Shown here one piece after another: positions 8,620 to 16,512 of a DNA stretch of 35,859 nucleotides. Source of the DNA: DASWED01 sp036394995 (GTDB lineage: Bacteria > Actinomycetota > UBA4738 > JACQTL01); assembly GCA_036394995.1 (NCBI GenBank), contig DASWED010000073.1, forward strand, positions 1 to 35,859, read 5' to 3'. A program made the position numbers and the translations under genes. How positions within the stretch are numbered: position 1 is the first letter of the stretch; the number at the start of each line of letters is the position of its first letter. The notes under the pieces are model-generated. The model did no database searches. It was not told the DNA's origin and saw only the letters and a program-made list of their open reading frames with translations.

Positions 8620-9735
8620 TCACGCCGCCCTCACGTCCTTCGCCAGGAGCCTGAGCCACCCCGCGGCGCGCTCGGCTCCCCGCAGGTCGATCCCCGACCT
8701 CGCCACCTCGGCGCGGTCGACCGTCCTCGGCCGGCCGAGCAGCGGCATCAGGTCGTCGACCCGGGTGTCCGGGTCCACGACGTCCGCCAGCCCCAGGCGG
8801 GCCAGGCGCTCGGCCCGGATGGCCTGCTCCCGGCGGGGGAACCGCCTGGGGACGAGGACGGAGCGGATGCCGGCGGCGATGGCCTCGATGGTGGAGTTGT
8901 ACCCGGCCATCTGCAGGACCCGTCCCGCGCGCGCGAACAGGGCGCCGCATTCGGCCATCGCCTCATGGACCTTCAGCCGCCCGCTCAGGCCCCGGGCCGC
9001 CCGACGGATCGGCGCGGGGTCGGCGAACGGGCCCACCGCGACCTCCGCCCGCCAGTCCGGCCGGCGCCGGACGGCCTCGGCCGCGAGCCGGAAGACCGAG
9101 TCTCCGTCTCCGCCGCCGCCCGCGGCGGCGGCCAGGAGGCGAGGCTCCCGGCGTCGGGTCGGGGGCGGCTCCACCACCCACCCGCAGTACGTCGGGGCGG
9201 CGGGAAGGCCGTATTCGTCCCGGTGGTCGCAGAACCGGGACGCCCCGTAGACCAGCACCATGTCGTACAGGTCCGGGACCGCGGCCCAGTCGTCGCCCCC
9301 GATCTCCTCGGCCACGACGTCCGGGTCGTCGAGGATGTCGCGCAGCCCCAGGACGAGAGCCGACCCGCGGCGCACCGCGATCTCGAGGCCCTCGCCGAGC
9401 TCACCGGCCGTGCCGAGCGGGTGGCGATCGACCACCACCACGTCGGGTCGGATGCGGTCCACGGTCTCCGTGAAGGCGGACCGTCGTTCCGAGACCGTCT
9501 GCTCGAAGCTCCCCGCGAGGGGCCGGTAGCCGCTTCCCCCGTCCTTCACGAGGGGCGGGATCCGGATGACCCGGTCGCCCCACCGTTCGAGCCAGGCGGG
9601 CCGACTGGGGACCCCCGTCATCAGCCAGACCCCGGCATCGGGCTCCGCTCGGGACAGCGCCCGTGCGATCACGCTGTTGCGCCGGATGTGCCCGAGCCCG
9701 TACCCGTCGTGGGAGAAGAAGAGGTAGCGGCCCAT
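8620..9735 (-). CDS. MurG-like predicted glycosyltransferase, first gene of the glycoconjugate operon
   Basis: A 371-residue protein of the MurG/GT28-like superfamily of predicted glycosyltransferases. It opens with FFSHDGYGLGHIRRN, the glycine-rich loop of this group (HDxxGLGH). Near the C-terminus, LQMAGYNSTIEAIAAG and VLVPRRFPRREQ match the donor-binding half of MurG-type enzymes. A Gly-rich insertion (AAAGGGGDG) lies between the two domains. The ATG at 9735 starts the first gene of the minus-strand operon. No Shine-Dalgarno is obvious before it. The next gene begins 40 bases after its stop. It probably transfers a hexosamine-type sugar, but the donor is a guess from fold only. Confidence 0.82.
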   Translation of the reverse strand: MGRYLFFSHDGYGLGHIRRNSVIARALSRAEPDAGVWLMTGVPSRPAWLERWGDRVIRIPPLVKDGGSGYRPLAGSFEQTVSERRSAFTETVDRIRPDVVVVDRHPLGTAGELGEGLEIAVRRGSALVLGLRDILDDPDVVAEEIGGDDWAAVPDLYDMVLVYGASRFCDHRDEYGLPAAPTYCGWVVEPPPTRRREPRLLAAAAGGGGDGDSVFRLAAEAVRRRPDWRAEVAVGPFADPAPIRRAARGLSGRLKVHEAMAECGALFARAGRVLQMAGYNSTIEAIAAGIRSVLVPRRFPRREQAIRAERLARLGLADVVDPDTRVDDLMPLLGRPRTVDRAEVARSGIDLRGAERAAGWLRLLAKDVRAA

Positions 9736-10074
9736 GGCTCAACGGGGCTCGAAGCACCGACCGGGAGCGCGACCGGCGTGCCCCACGATGGCCCGCTGCG
9801 CCGGTGCATCAGCGGGCGACAACCATCTGACCGATGATTGCCTCCGCCATTCGGCCGACAGTGCTCGCACCCCGGCCGGACGGACGGGGGCTGTCTTTCG
9901 AGACGGGGGCCTGCTCATGGTTGCGCCGGTTCCTCGCTGACGTGTCCAGCGTGTGACGACGTCGTGAACGTATCGCGATCAACACTAACACCCCGCCAAT
10001 CGACCCATATGCTGAGGTAAAGGTCCGGTATCGCCCCATCGGCGAGGGAGGGCCTCGGGGCCCCGTGTCCCGGG
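9736..10074 (+). other. Intergenic region, no gene seen
   Basis: About 340 bases upstream of the glycoconjugate operon and downstream of the M36 protease. No reading frame on either strand has recognisable protein content. Bases about 9955-10025 are clearly richer in A+T than the surroundings and hold a 10-bp palindrome (ACGACGTCGT, 9956-9965). The operon's promoter presumably lies in this region on the minus strand, but I could not pick a convincing -35/-10 pair. The right edge runs into the transposase remnant. Confidence 0.5.
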
Positions 10075-10191
10075 CACGTACGGTTCGACCTGCACTTCAC
10101 GCCGACCGGCGCGTCCTGGCTCAAACTCGTCGAGCGGTGGTTCGCCGAGATCACGCGCCGGCAGATCAAACGCGCCGACTCAGGACACTAG
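10075..10191 (+). pseudogene. IS630-family transposase C-terminal remnant
   Basis: In frame from 10075 to the TAG at 10189-10191, the translation contains FDLHFTPTGASWLKLVERWF followed by AEITRRQIKR. This is the very characteristic C-terminal block of IS630/Tc1-mariner transposases (HFTPTxxSWLNxVERWF), including the last catalytic Glu of the DDE triad. Upstream of 10075 the frame no longer matches the family, and no terminal inverted repeats were found. It is therefore a roughly 38-codon relic of an insertion sequence. Its stop codon shares the palindrome CTAG (10188-10191) with the stop of the convergent protease gene. Confidence 0.8.
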
Positions 10192-13100
10192 GTGATCGTC
10201 AGGTCTCCGAGCCCGACCGTCGTGTCGCCCTCGTTGTCGTAGAGCACGTTGCCCGTCTTGCCGTACACGATGAAGTGGTAGTGGTCCGCGTGCGGCGGGT
10301 TGGTCCCGTGGTCCGTCACCACCATCGTGAACGTCTTGGCCTTCTTCCCGATCGTCCGGCAGCCCGGCACCGTGCCGTTGATCCGCACCGTGTCGTCGGA
10401 CAGCCGGGTCACTCCGGTCGGCGTTCCGTAACACCGGATGTTCGACGAGAACCCGCCCGGCGGGTGCTGGCGGAGGTCGTAGTACGTCACGGTCCCGGAC
10501 GGCGTCCCGGTGCCGCTCACGTCCAGCAGCACGTGGACGTCGCCCGTGCCGGCCTTGCCGTTGCCGCTGTAGTCGGTGTGGGCGTGGCCGGTGACGTCGG
10601 CGCCGCCGCCCCCGCCGCCGGGGGCGCTCACGCTGCCGGTGCTCGTGAACACCTGGAGCTCGGCCGCGCGGACGTTCGTCCCCTGGCTCGAGGCGTCGTC
10701 GCAGTCGGTGTCGTTGGTCGGGTCGTTGTCCTGCTCGCCCTGGTAGGCCGGCGCGCCGGTGCACTCGTTCTGCCGGACCACCAGGCGCACGTGCGTGGCC
10801 GAGGTGTCCGGCACGTCGAAGTCCCGGAGCGTCAGGTTCGGGGCGAGCGGCCTGGGGAGGCCGGCCGGGAAGGCGTCCGCCGGGCTTGTGTAGATCGTGG
10901 TGAACGAGCCGTTCGCCGAGCAGTTCGAGTTGGCCACGGACGCGGTGCAGGTCTGGATGGCGAACTGGCGGAGCGCGCTGAACCGGCTCTGCGAGCCGGT
11001 GTCGCCGGTGTTGGAGGCGTCCGCGGGGTGCAGGTAGGCGCTCACCTGGACGTGTCGGAGCACGTGCGCCCCGCCGGCCAGCTTCACCGTGACTTGGCTT
11101 CCCTGCACGTTCGGGGAGGCCCCGAGGCGGGACCAGTCGGTGGACTCCGTGTCGTCGATCAGCTTCTGCTGGTTCACGCCGTCGCCGGTCGCGGTGGCGC
11201 CCTTGTGCACCGACGCGAAGTTCGTCGGGAAGTTGATCCTCACGTCGCGGGGGCCCGCAGCGAGCGTCAGCTCGAACCGGAGCAGGCCGTACCCGTCGGC
11301 CTGGGCGATGAAGTGGTACGTGCCGGGAACGATCTGGGCGCTCGCGCCCAGGGGCGTCCCCGGATCCGTGTCCGCGACCGGCACCGCCCTGGCCTCGTAG
11401 TCGCCGACGTAGATCTTCGCCTTCACGGGCGTGTTGCCCTCGTCCCGGGCCACCGCGTCGAAGTTCAAGGTGGCGTTCGGCTCGACGGGAGAGGAGAAGC
11501 TGGGCTTGGCGTCGCTGTCGGCGTTGGTGTTCGACGACGCGCTCTGGCCCATGCCGCGGGACGCGAACGCGTGCCACAGCTCCTGCTGGTCGGCGCCGCC
11601 GAACCGCATGACGTCGGCCGCCAGGTAGGCGTCGCGCGCGTCGAGCATGCTCACCGCCGGCTGCATGAGGAGCCAGGCGTCGTACATGATCTGGATCCAC
11701 CGGCGGTTCCCGGGGCACTGGTCGGCCGGAACGATGCCGTCGGCGCAACGCTTCTGGAGCGTCGAGTCGGACTCGGGGAACCCGAGGCCGTTGTACTTCG
11801 TGACGAACGCCTGGCGGATGGAGTAATTCGTGCCGTTCCAGATCTCCCCGTCGGCGTGGACCTCCGGCCCCACGATGTCGAAGCCGAGGTCGCTGTAGTT
11901 GAGCGGGTTCGAATCCAGTGCGTAGTCGCGGATCCCCACGTCCTTGTTCCCCGTGACGTACGGTCCCTCGGCCCACGGGTTCTCTCCGTTCATCGGGACG
12001 AGGCCGTACTCGTGCAGGTACTCGAGCGCGTTGAGGTCCGACCACGACTCGCCCATGGACCCGGCCTGGTAGCCGGAGAGGCCGGAGTCCGGGCCGCCCG
12101 CCATCCTGTTCGAGATCGCGTGCGTGTACTCGTGGCCGAACACGGTGGAGTCGAGGTCGCCGTCGACGCAGGGCGCGTAGAAGGCACCCGCGATCGGCTG
12201 GAACAGGTACTGGTTGGTGATGCCGGGGATGCCGTCGTTCAGCGTGATCTGGTTGGCGTTGTCCCGACCCTCGAACGTGGGAGACCCTCCGCTGACGGCC
12301 CCGGCCTGCACGTTGCCGATCTCAGGGTCCGCCTCACGGCCGGCCGGGTACCCGCCGGGCGCCGTGTTGCCGAAGTTGTCCTCCTGGAGGTTGAAGTTCG
12401 TCTCGGTGAACCCGAGGAAGTACGCGAAGTCGTGGAACCGGTTGTGGCCGGCGAACAGATTCGTCACCGCAGCGAGGATGTCGTTTCCACCGGCATGGAG
12501 GTTGGACGGGTCGCACTTGCTCGTGTACCACGCGTTCGTCCAATCCTCCATCGGGTTGTCCGACAGGCCATAGGTCCGGTCCGGGTCCACGGGCTTCTGC
12601 TCGGTGCCACCCGGGGTGAGCGGAGAGACCCAGGCCTCGGTGGTCTGCGCCGCGTTGCCGCTGGTGGTGAACGTGGGCTGGTTGGCGCGGAAGTCGTAGT
12701 CCCACGGCCCGCGGGCCGCCGTGTTCTTGAGGGGCGACGGAGGGACGTCGCACCCGGGCACCGGGGAGCCGTCCACCACGGTCTCCCAGCACCCGACCTT
12801 GCGCGTGTCGGTGCTCGCGTAGTTCAGCGGCGGGGCGTTCACGAAGTACTTCCACTTCGGCGGGTACGGGAACGACGCGGCGGCCGTGTCCTGGGTCGCG
12901 TAGAAGCCCGAGTAGTCGAATGGGGGAGAGGTCGCGTCGAACGGGCAGACCTTGGCGGCGTAGGTCCCCGGCGGCAGCACGGCCGGTGCGTAGTGCACGG
13001 CCTCCGGGCTGGTGGCGGTGTCGGACGATCCGACGACGGCGTTCCCGCCGGTCACGTACACCAGGTTCAGCACGATGTCGTCCGCCGGGAGGTTCGCGCT

Positions 13101-14072
13101 GGCCACGAGGTCGATCGACTTCGTTCCCGCGGGCGCGGTGAACTGGTGGAGGGGTCCGCAGGCGCCGTTCGCGCCTGTCGTCCCCTGGAAGAACCCGGTC
13201 TGGGGAGCCTCGAGGGCCAACTGCTGCACGGCGTTGCGACGGAACAGCACGGCGCCGGAGTCGGCGTCAACGATCACCGTGTACGCCATCACCACTGCGC
13301 CGGCGACGTTCTCCACAACGGTCTCGTAGGCCGGCCGGGCCCCCTGGCCGACCGTGGGGAACGACCGGAGCCGGGCCCGCTGGACCTGCGCCATCGATGG
13401 GACGGTGAAGACCGTCCAGCCGCCGGCCGAGCGGACGTCGTGGACGGCCGAGGCCGGGACGCCCGCGCCGACGTTCGATGCGGCACGAAGCCAAGCCTGC
13501 ACCGGCGTGAGCCGAACCTGCCCGGTCAGGGACTCCGCCCCTGCCGAGGAGGACGAGGCGTAGGCGACCTTCCCGCCGGTGATGCCGACCGTGATCATCC
13601 CGTCCTGAACGGCGGGGAGGCCGCCGAAGCTCTGGCGGAAGATCACCGCGTGTCCCGGCGAGCGGATCATGCGCGTGTCGGCGAGCACGTCGAGCTCGGC
13701 CACGTCGCCCGGCCTCAGGCGGAACAGGCCGCTGTTCGTGGAGAGCCACGACCGAGCCGCGTCGACGGCGGACCCCGAAAGACCCGTGGCCAGGTAGCCG
13801 CCGTACCGGATCAGCGACTGCGGGGTGCCGAAGCGGTTCCACGTGACGTGTGCGTGGAGCGCGCGGACAGCCGAGCGCTGCTCGGCGGTGGGAGCGATCA
13901 CCCCGGTGCGGGAGTCGAAGTCGGGCCGGGCGACCTTCGGGGCCTGGAGGGCCGCGACGGCGTGAGCCGGGCCCTGGGGGAGCGCCAGACCGAGCGCGAC
14001 GGTGAGGAACGCGACCGCGGCGGCCAGGCGTACGCGGCCCCGAGGGAGGGCGAAACGAGGCGATGCGGGCAT
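10188..14072 (-). CDS. Secreted M36 (fungalysin-type) zinc metalloprotease, multidomain
   Basis: A 1294-residue secreted protease. The ATG at 14072 is preceded by a strong AGGAGG. The open frame 41 codons longer lacks such a site. A signal peptide is evident: basic N-terminus, hydrophobic AAAVAFLTVALGLALP, then a probable cut after AHA near residue 37. An FTP-like propeptide region (to about residue 300) precedes the catalytic domain with HEYTH (about 646-650) and the third zinc ligand in SMGESWSD (about 674), the M36 arrangement. After the catalytic domain come a carbohydrate-binding-like beta domain, a discoidin-like region (about 1000-1170), a Gly6 linker and a terminal beta domain. It probably degrades extracellular protein. 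Length is well above a minimal fungalysin (about 600). It stands alone, ending against a transposase remnant. Confidence 0.88.
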   Translation of the reverse strand: MPASPRFALPRGRVRLAAAVAFLTVALGLALPQGPAHAVAALQAPKVARPDFDSRTGVIAPTAEQRSAVRALHAHVTWNRFGTPQSLIRYGGYLATGLSGSAVDAARSWLSTNSGLFRLRPGDVAELDVLADTRMIRSPGHAVIFRQSFGGLPAVQDGMITVGITGGKVAYASSSSAGAESLTGQVRLTPVQAWLRAASNVGAGVPASAVHDVRSAGGWTVFTVPSMAQVQRARLRSFPTVGQGARPAYETVVENVAGAVVMAYTVIVDADSGAVLFRRNAVQQLALEAPQTGFFQGTTGANGACGPLHQFTAPAGTKSIDLVASANLPADDIVLNLVYVTGGNAVVGSSDTATSPEAVHYAPAVLPPGTYAAKVCPFDATSPPFDYSGFYATQDTAAASFPYPPKWKYFVNAPPLNYASTDTRKVGCWETVVDGSPVPGCDVPPSPLKNTAARGPWDYDFRANQPTFTTSGNAAQTTEAWVSPLTPGGTEQKPVDPDRTYGLSDNPMEDWTNAWYTSKCDPSNLHAGGNDILAAVTNLFAGHNRFHDFAYFLGFTETNFNLQEDNFGNTAPGGYPAGREADPEIGNVQAGAVSGGSPTFEGRDNANQITLNDGIPGITNQYLFQPIAGAFYAPCVDGDLDSTVFGHEYTHAISNRMAGGPDSGLSGYQAGSMGESWSDLNALEYLHEYGLVPMNGENPWAEGPYVTGNKDVGIRDYALDSNPLNYSDLGFDIVGPEVHADGEIWNGTNYSIRQAFVTKYNGLGFPESDSTLQKRCADGIVPADQCPGNRRWIQIMYDAWLLMQPAVSMLDARDAYLAADVMRFGGADQQELWHAFASRGMGQSASSNTNADSDAKPSFSSPVEPNATLNFDAVARDEGNTPVKAKIYVGDYEARAVPVADTDPGTPLGASAQIVPGTYHFIAQADGYGLLRFELTLAAGPRDVRINFPTNFASVHKGATATGDGVNQQKLIDDTESTDWSRLGASPNVQGSQVTVKLAGGAHVLRHVQVSAYLHPADASNTGDTGSQSRFSALRQFAIQTCTASVANSNCSANGSFTTIYTSPADAFPAGLPRPLAPNLTLRDFDVPDTSATHVRLVVRQNECTGAPAYQGEQDNDPTNDTDCDDASSQGTNVRAAELQVFTSTGSVSAPGGGGGGADVTGHAHTDYSGNGKAGTGDVHVLLDVSGTGTPSGTVTYYDLRQHPPGGFSSNIRCYGTPTGVTRLSDDTVRINGTVPGCRTIGKKAKTFTMVVTDHGTNPPHADHYHFIVYGKTGNVLYDNEGDTTVGLGDLTIT

Positions 14073-14078
14073 GTGGGG

Positions 14079-14084
14079 CCTCCT
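14079..14084 (-). promoter_or_regulatory. Ribosome binding site AGGAGG of the M36 protease
   Basis: A perfect AGGAGG lies six bases before the ATG at 14072 on the minus strand. It decides the start in favour of 14072 over the longer open frame and places the signal peptide at the true N-terminus. Confidence 0.8.
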
Positions 14085-14199
14085 GGGGGATGCGGGTCTT
14101 CCGGGAACCTGCGTGTACCCGGCGCCATCGGGTACGAAACCCAATGGGCGGCTCGGGGAGGGAACGAGCGAGCGAGGGATCTTCTGCCGTCGCATCCAG

Positions 14200-14418
14200 C
14201 TACCGCAGGGACGCTCCTCCGACCAGGCGGCCGATCACCGCCCCGCCGACGTTGTCCAGGAACACTCCGCTGTGGACGCACCTCCCGTCGTAGCACTCGT
14301 TGACGTACACGCCGTAGGGGGTGCCGTCGGGGCCGATCTTCACGTCGAGGAAGTCGTACTCGGCCTGGCACCGGCCGGGGCCGCACGTGCCACGCAGCAG
14401 CGAGTGATCCGGATCGTT
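14200..14418 (-). pseudogene. C-terminal relic of a sialidase/BNR-like secreted protein
   Basis: The last ~72 codons of a minus-strand frame read NDPDHSLLRGTCG, then EYDFLDVKIGPDGTPYGVYV and end with GGAVIGRLVGGASLR. This resembles the C-terminus of actinobacterial exo-sialidase-like beta-propeller proteins, which end with a DFxxVxxDPxG block and a (V)xGPSL tail. Upstream of 14418 the same frame becomes Arg/Pro-rich nonsense. No good start, signal peptide or propeller repeats are present, so it looks like a decayed 3' end. The identification is from remembered family pattern only. It could instead be a short genuine orphan gene. Confidence 0.4.
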
Positions 14419-14727
14419 CACCGGGCGACACTCCGCAGGTGCGCGCTCAGGTCGCGAGAGGTGTCCTTGCCCTTCGCGAATCCGGGGACATCGAACCTGA
14501 AGTCGCGGCCGCCGCGCTGATGGATCTGGCGGGCCCATCGAGAGTCCTCCTCCGGGCGAGCCTTCTGCACCTCCGCGGCAGTGGCGGTTGGCGTCGAGAG
14601 GACGCCCGCTGGGCTCGTGCTCGCCAGCCACTGATCCCCGGCAGCCCCTCGGGTCACGTTCATTCGGTGAGCAGGTTCCCGCGGCGCCATTGAAGTCGGC
14701 GAAAAGCACCAGCCACCTGGAGCTCCT
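14419..14727 (-). other. Region without a confident gene
   Basis: About 310 bases between the sialidase-like relic and the small membrane protein gene. Both strands carry short open frames (for example 14418-14690 on the minus strand and 14439-14693 on the plus strand). None has a recognisable family, ribosome binding site or convincing composition. It may be the decayed upstream part of the sialidase-like gene. Confidence 0.4.
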
Positions 14728-14892
14728 CTATCGCAGGAGAAAGAACGCCGCGACGGCGGCGAGCAGCACCACGCCCACCACGATCGGCGCGATGACCCAC
14801 CCCAGCCCGAGCCGCCCGCGGTACGGCCCGAGCGTGCCGATCTTCGTGGTCGGCTTCAGGCCGGGAGGGCGGAACCGGATGCGCTTCGACAC
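14728..14892 (-). CDS. Single-helix small membrane protein
   Basis: A 54-residue protein: a basic, Pro-rich N-terminus (SKRIRFRPPGLKP) followed by one strong C-terminal transmembrane helix (WVIAPIVVGVVLLAAVAAFFLL). The GTG at 14892 lies six bases after a TATACT -10 box, which indicates a leaderless transcript and makes this start, rather than the longer frame to 15066, the right one. The layout resembles a tail-anchored small protein. Function unknown. It is divergent from the mutase-sucCD operon with only 67 bases between the starts. Confidence 0.65.
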   Translation of the reverse strand: MSKRIRFRPPGLKPTTKIGTLGPYRGRLGLGWVIAPIVVGVVLLAAVAAFFLLR

Positions 14893-14898
14893 GGGCCC

Positions 14899-14904
14899 AG
14901 TATA
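14899..14904 (-). promoter_or_regulatory. Leaderless -10 box (TATACT) of the small membrane protein
   Basis: TATACT on the minus strand is followed by six bases (GGGCCC) and the GTG start at 14892. At the usual 6-8 nt from -10 to transcription start, the mRNA would begin at or next to the start codon. No good -35 is visible. Confidence 0.6.
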
Positions 14905-14944
14905 GGAACGCCTCGGCGGCCGGAGGCCGCCGCTGGTGCTGCGG

Positions 14945-14950
14945 TAGAGT
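14945..14950 (+). promoter_or_regulatory. Leaderless -10 box (TAGAGT) of the mutase-sucCD operon
   Basis: TAGAGT is followed by nine bases and the ATG at 14960, with no Shine-Dalgarno between them. It forms a divergent, back-to-back pair with the TATACT box 40 bases away on the other strand. The -35 is not recognisable. Confidence 0.55.
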
Positions 14951-14959
14951 TCCGGGCCC

Positions 14960-15367
14960 ATGGCGGAGAAGTTCCGGATCATCGTGGCGAAGCCCGGCCT
15001 CGACGGGCACGACCGGGGGGCCAAGGTCGTCGCGCGGGCCCTGCGCGACGCGGGGTTCGAGGTCATCTACACGGGCCTGCACCAGACCCCCGAGCAGATC
15101 GTCGCGGCCGCGATCCAGGAGGACGCCGACGCCGTCGGCCTGTCCTGCCACTCGGGCGCGCACATGACGCTGTTCCCCAGGGTGGTCCAGGGCCTCCACG
15201 AGCAAGGCGCCGAGGACGTGTTCGTGTTCGGCGGCGGCATCATCCCGCGGGACGACATCCCCAAGCTCGAGGCCGCGGGCATCGAGAAGATCTTCACGCC
15301 CGGCGCCCCGACCGGCGAGATCGTGGCCTGGCTGAACGAACGGCTGGCCCACGCGAAGGCGGGGTAG
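14960..15367 (+). CDS. Methylmalonyl-CoA mutase, cobalamin-binding subunit
   Basis: A 135-residue stand-alone B12-binding domain. It carries the DxHxxG motif as DGHDRG (Asp15, His17, Gly20), whose histidine is the lower axial ligand of cobalamin, then TGLHQTPEQIV and GGGIIP, all typical of the small C-terminal domain of methylmalonyl-CoA mutase. The usual SILSGAH segment reads SCHSGAH here. With a separately encoded catalytic subunit (not in the window) it would interconvert methylmalonyl-CoA and succinyl-CoA. It is directly abutted by sucC and sucD, which convert succinyl-CoA to succinate, a functional fit. The ATG start follows a leaderless-type promoter. It could serve another B12-dependent acyl-CoA mutase such as ethylmalonyl- or isobutyryl-CoA mutase. 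Confidence 0.88.
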   Translation: MAEKFRIIVAKPGLDGHDRGAKVVARALRDAGFEVIYTGLHQTPEQIVAAAIQEDADAVGLSCHSGAHMTLFPRVVQGLHEQGAEDVFVFGGGIIPRDDIPKLEAAGIEKIFTPGAPTGEIVAWLNERLAHAKAG

Positions 15368-16510
15368 TTGGACCTCTACGAACACCAGGGCAAGGACATC
15401 TTCCGGGCGCACGGCATCGCGACGCCCGAGGGTCGCGTCGCCACCACACCCGAGGAGGCCCGCGCGGCGGCCGAGGAGTTCGGCGGCCGGGCCGTGGTGA
15501 AGGTCCAGGTCCAGATCGGCGGACGGGGCAAGGGCGGCGGGATCGTCCTGGCGAAGTCGCCCCAGGAGGCCGAGGAGGCCGCCCGGCGGATGCTGTCCGA
15601 GGGGTTCAAGGGCATGGTGGTGAACCAGGTCCTGGTGGAGCAGCTGGTGGACATCGCGAGCGAGTTCTACGCGGCCATCACGCTGGACCGGGGGGCCAAG
15701 CAGTACATGGCGATGGTGTCGTCCGAGGGCGGGATCGACATCGAGGAGGTGGCCCGGACCAAGCCGGAGGCCTTGCGCCGCAGCCACATCGATCCGCTGC
15801 TGGGGCTGCGTTCGTACCAGCAGACGTATCTGGTCGGCAGCCTCCCGGATGCCGCCCGGAAGGGCGCGGCCGGAGTGCTGGCGAAGCTGTGGGAGGTGGT
15901 GCAGGCGGCGGACGCCACGCTGGTGGAGGTGAACCCGCTGGTCCAGCTGGGCGACGGCTCGGTGGCCGCGCTCGACGCCAAGGTCACCGTGGACGACAAC
16001 GCGCTGTTCCGCCAGCCGGAGGTGGAGGCGCTCCGGGGCTCGTTCCCGGTGGACCCCACGGAGAAGAAGGCGAAGGACCTCGGGCTCCAGTACGTGAAGC
16101 TCGAGGGGGAGGTGGGGATCATCGGCAACGGCGCGGGCCTGGTCATGTCCACGCTCGACGTGGTGTCGCAGGCCGGTGGGCGGGCCGCGAACTTCCTGGA
16201 CGTGGGCGGGGGAGCGGGCGCCGACCTCATGGCCACCTCGCTGGAGGTCGTGCTGTCCGATCCCGACGTCCGGGCCGTCCTGGTGAACATCTTCGGAGGC
16301 ATCACGCGGTGCGATCTGGTGGCCAGGGGCATCCTGGAGGCCCTGGAGCGCGTGGAGGCCCACGTGCCGATCGTCGTCCGGCTGGACGGGACGAACGCCG
16401 AGGAAGGCCGCCGGATCCTGGCCGACGCCGGGCACCCCAGGATCGTGCCGGTGGCCACCATGAACGAGGCCGCCCAACGGGCCGCCGACCTCGCGAAGGA
16501 AGCCGCGTAG
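15368..16510 (+). CDS. sucC: Succinate-CoA ligase (ADP-forming) subunit beta
   Basis: A 380-residue protein, full length for SucC. It starts MDLYEHQGKDIFRAHGI, the family's N-terminus, encoded by a TTG immediately after the upstream TAG (no gap). The ATP-grasp region includes VVKVQVQIGGRGKGGGI. Family motifs EVNPLV, NGAGLVMSTLD, ANFLDVGGGA and NIFGGITRCD follow in order. With SucD it couples succinyl-CoA cleavage to NTP formation in the TCA cycle and, here, to the propionyl-CoA route through the adjacent mutase subunit. The rare TTG start directly after a stop suggests translation by re-initiation. Confidence 0.97.
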   Translation: MDLYEHQGKDIFRAHGIATPEGRVATTPEEARAAAEEFGGRAVVKVQVQIGGRGKGGGIVLAKSPQEAEEAARRMLSEGFKGMVVNQVLVEQLVDIASEFYAAITLDRGAKQYMAMVSSEGGIDIEEVARTKPEALRRSHIDPLLGLRSYQQTYLVGSLPDAARKGAAGVLAKLWEVVQAADATLVEVNPLVQLGDGSVAALDAKVTVDDNALFRQPEVEALRGSFPVDPTEKKAKDLGLQYVKLEGEVGIIGNGAGLVMSTLDVVSQAGGRAANFLDVGGGAGADLMATSLEVVLSDPDVRAVLVNIFGGITRCDLVARGILEALERVEAHVPIVVRLDGTNAEEGRRILADAGHPRIVPVATMNEAAQRAADLAKEAA

Positions 16511-16512
16511 CC

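Noticed and set aside
11906..11916. GGTTCGAATCC, resembling a tRNA T-loop
   Set aside because: It lies inside the protease coding sequence and no acceptor, D or anticodon stems surround it.
10065..14303. A 1412-codon open frame on the plus strand, opposite the M36 protease
   Set aside because: It is extremely Val/Arg/Gly-rich with no domain. The minus strand has a signal peptide, ribosome site and zinc-protease motifs. Long antisense frames are expected in GC-rich DNA.
14439..14693. An 84-codon plus-strand open frame between the relic and the small membrane protein
   Set aside because: No ribosome site, family resemblance or conserved context. It could equally be chance in GC-rich DNA.
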